The notes under the pieces were generated by a model. It saw nothing but the letters and a program-made list of their open reading frames with translations. It searched no databases and was not told the DNA's origin. From assembly GCF_000025265.1 (NCBI RefSeq), contig NC_013739.1, positions 2,976,001 to 3,040,000 on the forward strand: 64,000 bases of DNA, read 5' to 3'. This DNA is from Conexibacter woesei DSM 14684. Lineage in GTDB: Bacteria; Actinomycetota; Thermoleophilia; Solirubrobacterales; Solirubrobacteraceae. Position 1 is the first letter of the stretch. The number at the start of each line of letters is the position of its first letter. A program made the translations under genes and the position numbers. Of the stretch, positions 62,573 to 64,000 are shown in pieces.

Positions 62573-63387
62573 TCCGCCTCGCGCTGCGGGTCGATCGCGC
62601 ACACGCCGAGGTCGCGCTCGCGGAGCTGCTGGAGCTGGCGCCGAGCGGCGTCGAGGAGGTCGACCACGGCGACCAGGTCGAGTACGCCGTCTACGGCGCG
62701 CCGGGCGAGCTGCCCGAGCTGCCCGACCTGGAGGCGGCGGTCGGCGGCGCGCTCGTCTCGGTCACGACCAGCGAGCTGGCTGACGACTGGACCGAGCGCT
62801 GGAAGGACTTCCACAAGCCGCTCGTGCTCGGCGACCGGCTGGCGGTGCGCCCACCGTGGGTTCCGCCGCTCGGCGCCGACGTCGAGCTGGTGATCGACCC
62901 CGCGCAGGCGTTCGGGACCGGCTCGCACGCGACGACGCGCCTGTGCCTGGAGCTGCTGCTGTCGCTCGCCGACGGCGACGCCGCGCGCGGCCCGGTCGCC
63001 GACGTGGGCTGCGGCTCGGGCGTGCTGGCGATCGCCGCCGCGAAGCTCGGCTACGCCCCCGTCGTCGCGGTCGACTACGACCCGCTCAGCGTCGAGGCGA
63101 CGCGCGAGAACGCGGTCGTCAACGACGTCGCGCTGGAGGTGTCGCGCGGCGACCTGCGTGGGGAGCAGATGCCCGCCGCGCCGATCGTGCTCGCCAACCT
63201 GCTGCGCCCGCTGCTGCTGGAGTACGCCGAGCGGATGACCGACCCGCCGCGGGTCCTGATCGCCTCCGGCCTGCTCGTCCACGAGGCGGACGAGATCGCG
63301 CACGCGTTCGAGCGGCGCCACGGCCTCGTCGAGCAGGATCGGCGCGAGCTGGGCGAGTGGGCCGCGCTGCTGCTGCGCAGGCCCTGA
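62569..63387 (+). CDS. prmA: Ribosomal protein L11 methyltransferase
   Basis: 272 residues. D-P-A-Q-A-F-G-T-G-S-H-A-T-T near 105, the SAM site D-V-G-C-G-S-G near 142 and the A-N-L-L motif (in place of N-P-P-Y) near 210 are the PrmA hallmarks. It trimethylates L11. ATG 62569 overlaps the dnaJ stop (ATGA), so it is co-translated with the chaperone. Confidence 0.92.
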   Translation: MIRLALRVDRAHAEVALAELLELAPSGVEEVDHGDQVEYAVYGAPGELPELPDLEAAVGGALVSVTTSELADDWTERWKDFHKPLVLGDRLAVRPPWVPPLGADVELVIDPAQAFGTGSHATTRLCLELLLSLADGDAARGPVADVGCGSGVLAIAAAKLGYAPVVAVDYDPLSVEATRENAVVNDVALEVSRGDLRGEQMPAAPIVLANLLRPLLLEYAERMTDPPRVLIASGLLVHEADEIAHAFERRHGLVEQDRRELGEWAALLLRRP

Positions 63388-63394
63388 TGTGTGG

Positions 63395-63425
63395 TGATCT
63401 ATGGGTGCAGGAGACCCATAGATCA
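63395..63425. terminator. Bidirectional hairpin between prmA and the SGNH hydrolase gene
   Basis: Perfect 12-bp arms TGATCTATGGGT/ACCCATAGATCA with a 7-nt loop, extended outward by GTGG/CCAC. It separates convergent genes and overlaps the stop codon of the minus-strand gene. Its sequence is unrelated to the 39-bp palindrome at the other convergent ends. Confidence 0.75.
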
Positions 63426-64000
63426 ACCCACATCCCTCAGCCACGCCGCGAACCCGCCGGCGAGAACCAGATCGGCTGCGCGCGCGTAGCCCTCGGCGCC
63501 GGGATGGGCGCCGTCGCCCGCGGCCGCCTCTGCGCGCCAGGGCTCGAACGCGGCGAGCGCCGCGGCGAGCGGCACGAACGGAACGCCGCGGACTGAGCAG
63601 AGGTCGGCGAACGCGCTCGTAAGCGCCAGGGCACGAGCGTCGGGGCGCTCCGCGCCGAGCGGGGGCGGGCCGACGACGAACGCGGGCAGCTCCAACGCCG
63701 CGGCGCCGTCGAGCAAGGCGTCCATCGTTGCCGTCGACACGGCTGGCTCCACCCGCGGCTTCCCCTCGATGCCCGAATCGACGCAGTCGTTGGCGCCCAC
63801 CGAGAAGACGACGCGGAACGACGCCGCGTCGGTCAGCCGCACGGCCGCCTCCGAGCGCCAGCGCGCCGCGACCTGCACGGAGGTCTCGCCGCGCACGCCG
63901 AGGTTGTAGGACGTGACCGGCATGCAGGCGGCGGCGACCCGTCCGGCCCAGCCGAGCGCGGCCGGGTCGCCGGCGCCGGCCGTGAACGAGTCGCCGAAGA
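63423..64000 (-). CDS. SGNH/GDSL-family hydrolase, C-terminal part (gene continues past the window)
   Basis: The minus strand is open from the window edge to the stop at 63423, about 192 codons. At the edge it reads F-G-D-S-F-T-A-G, the nucleophile block of SGNH hydrolases (Ser in G-D-S), followed by Y-N-L-G-V-R-G-E-T-S, V-G-A-N-D, and D-G-A-H-P near the end with the catalytic Asp/His. Only a few N-terminal residues should be missing. It is an esterase or lipase of unknown substrate, most likely cytoplasmic. The M at 63923 is internal, not the start. Confidence 0.85.
   Translation of the reverse strand, partial: FGDSFTAGAGDPAALGWAGRVAAACMPVTSYNLGVRGETSVQVAARWRSEAAVRLTDAASFRVVFSVGANDCVDSGIEGKPRVEPAVSTATMDALLDGAAALELPAFVVGPPPLGAERPDARALALTSAFADLCSVRGVPFVPLAAALAAFEPWRAEAAAGDGAHPGAEGYARAADLVLAGGFAAWLRDVG

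Overview
The window is very GC-rich DNA, and its codon use and gene content suit a soil actinobacterium of the class Thermoleophilia (Solirubrobacterales, Conexibacter-like). This is an inference: there is no rRNA here to confirm it. No stretch looks eukaryotic or viral.

Layout. (1) 1-35093 is a catabolic and transport region. It holds a branched-chain-type ABC importer (livMHFG plus a divergent binding lipoprotein), a creatininase-family hydrolase, two IclR regulators, threonine catabolism (tdh-kbl), and a dipeptide-type ABC importer (dppBCDF) joined to an amidohydrolase, a serine hydrolase and an MFS exporter. A minus-strand operon of MetE-like protein, MOSC/ferredoxin reductase, M20 peptidase and basic amino acid decarboxylase follows. 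Next come a cupin, an orphan DppA lipoprotein, a second MetE-like protein and a six-gene operon that looks like the CoA-dependent salicylate-to-gentisate route. (2) 35094-44912 is accessory DNA. It holds a DUF4287 gene, a small lipoprotein, remnants, a gene cut by an in-frame UGA, a two-gene CBASS-like defence operon (membrane protein plus CD-NTase), and an integrative element with small coupled genes, a replication-relaxation protein and a large serine recombinase abutting a tRNA-Ala(GGC) gene. (3) 44913-64000 is chromosomal housekeeping: tRNA-Ala, a coiled-coil protein, leuS, comEA, comEC, two PH-domain membrane proteins, holA, rpsT, murJ, lepA, an SDR, a HadA/HadB-like pair, hrcA, dnaJ, prmA and the 3' part of an SGNH hydrolase.

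How the genes work together. Nearly every promoter of the catabolic region carries the same 15-bp palindrome (TTCC-N7-GGAA type). In nine of the ten sites I can tie to a promoter without strain, it lies 28-30 bp upstream of a -10-like hexamer. With two IclR-family regulators encoded among these operons, the region looks like one regulon for peptide, amide or amino-acid uptake and aromatic-acid breakdown. The dppBCDF operon has lost its binding protein: only the leader and a 27-codon signal-peptide remnant remain. An orphan binding protein with the same leader lies 15 kb away and probably serves that permease.

The main candidates for something new are the shared operator architecture, the CBASS-like pair with an unfamiliar single-span membrane effector, the inverted repeats bracketing hrcA, a 39-bp palindrome found at two convergent gene ends, and a duplicated 21-codon microprotein-like ORF. 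Housekeeping genes often have a -10 hexamer 6-10 nt before the start and no Shine-Dalgarno sequence, which suggests leaderless mRNAs.
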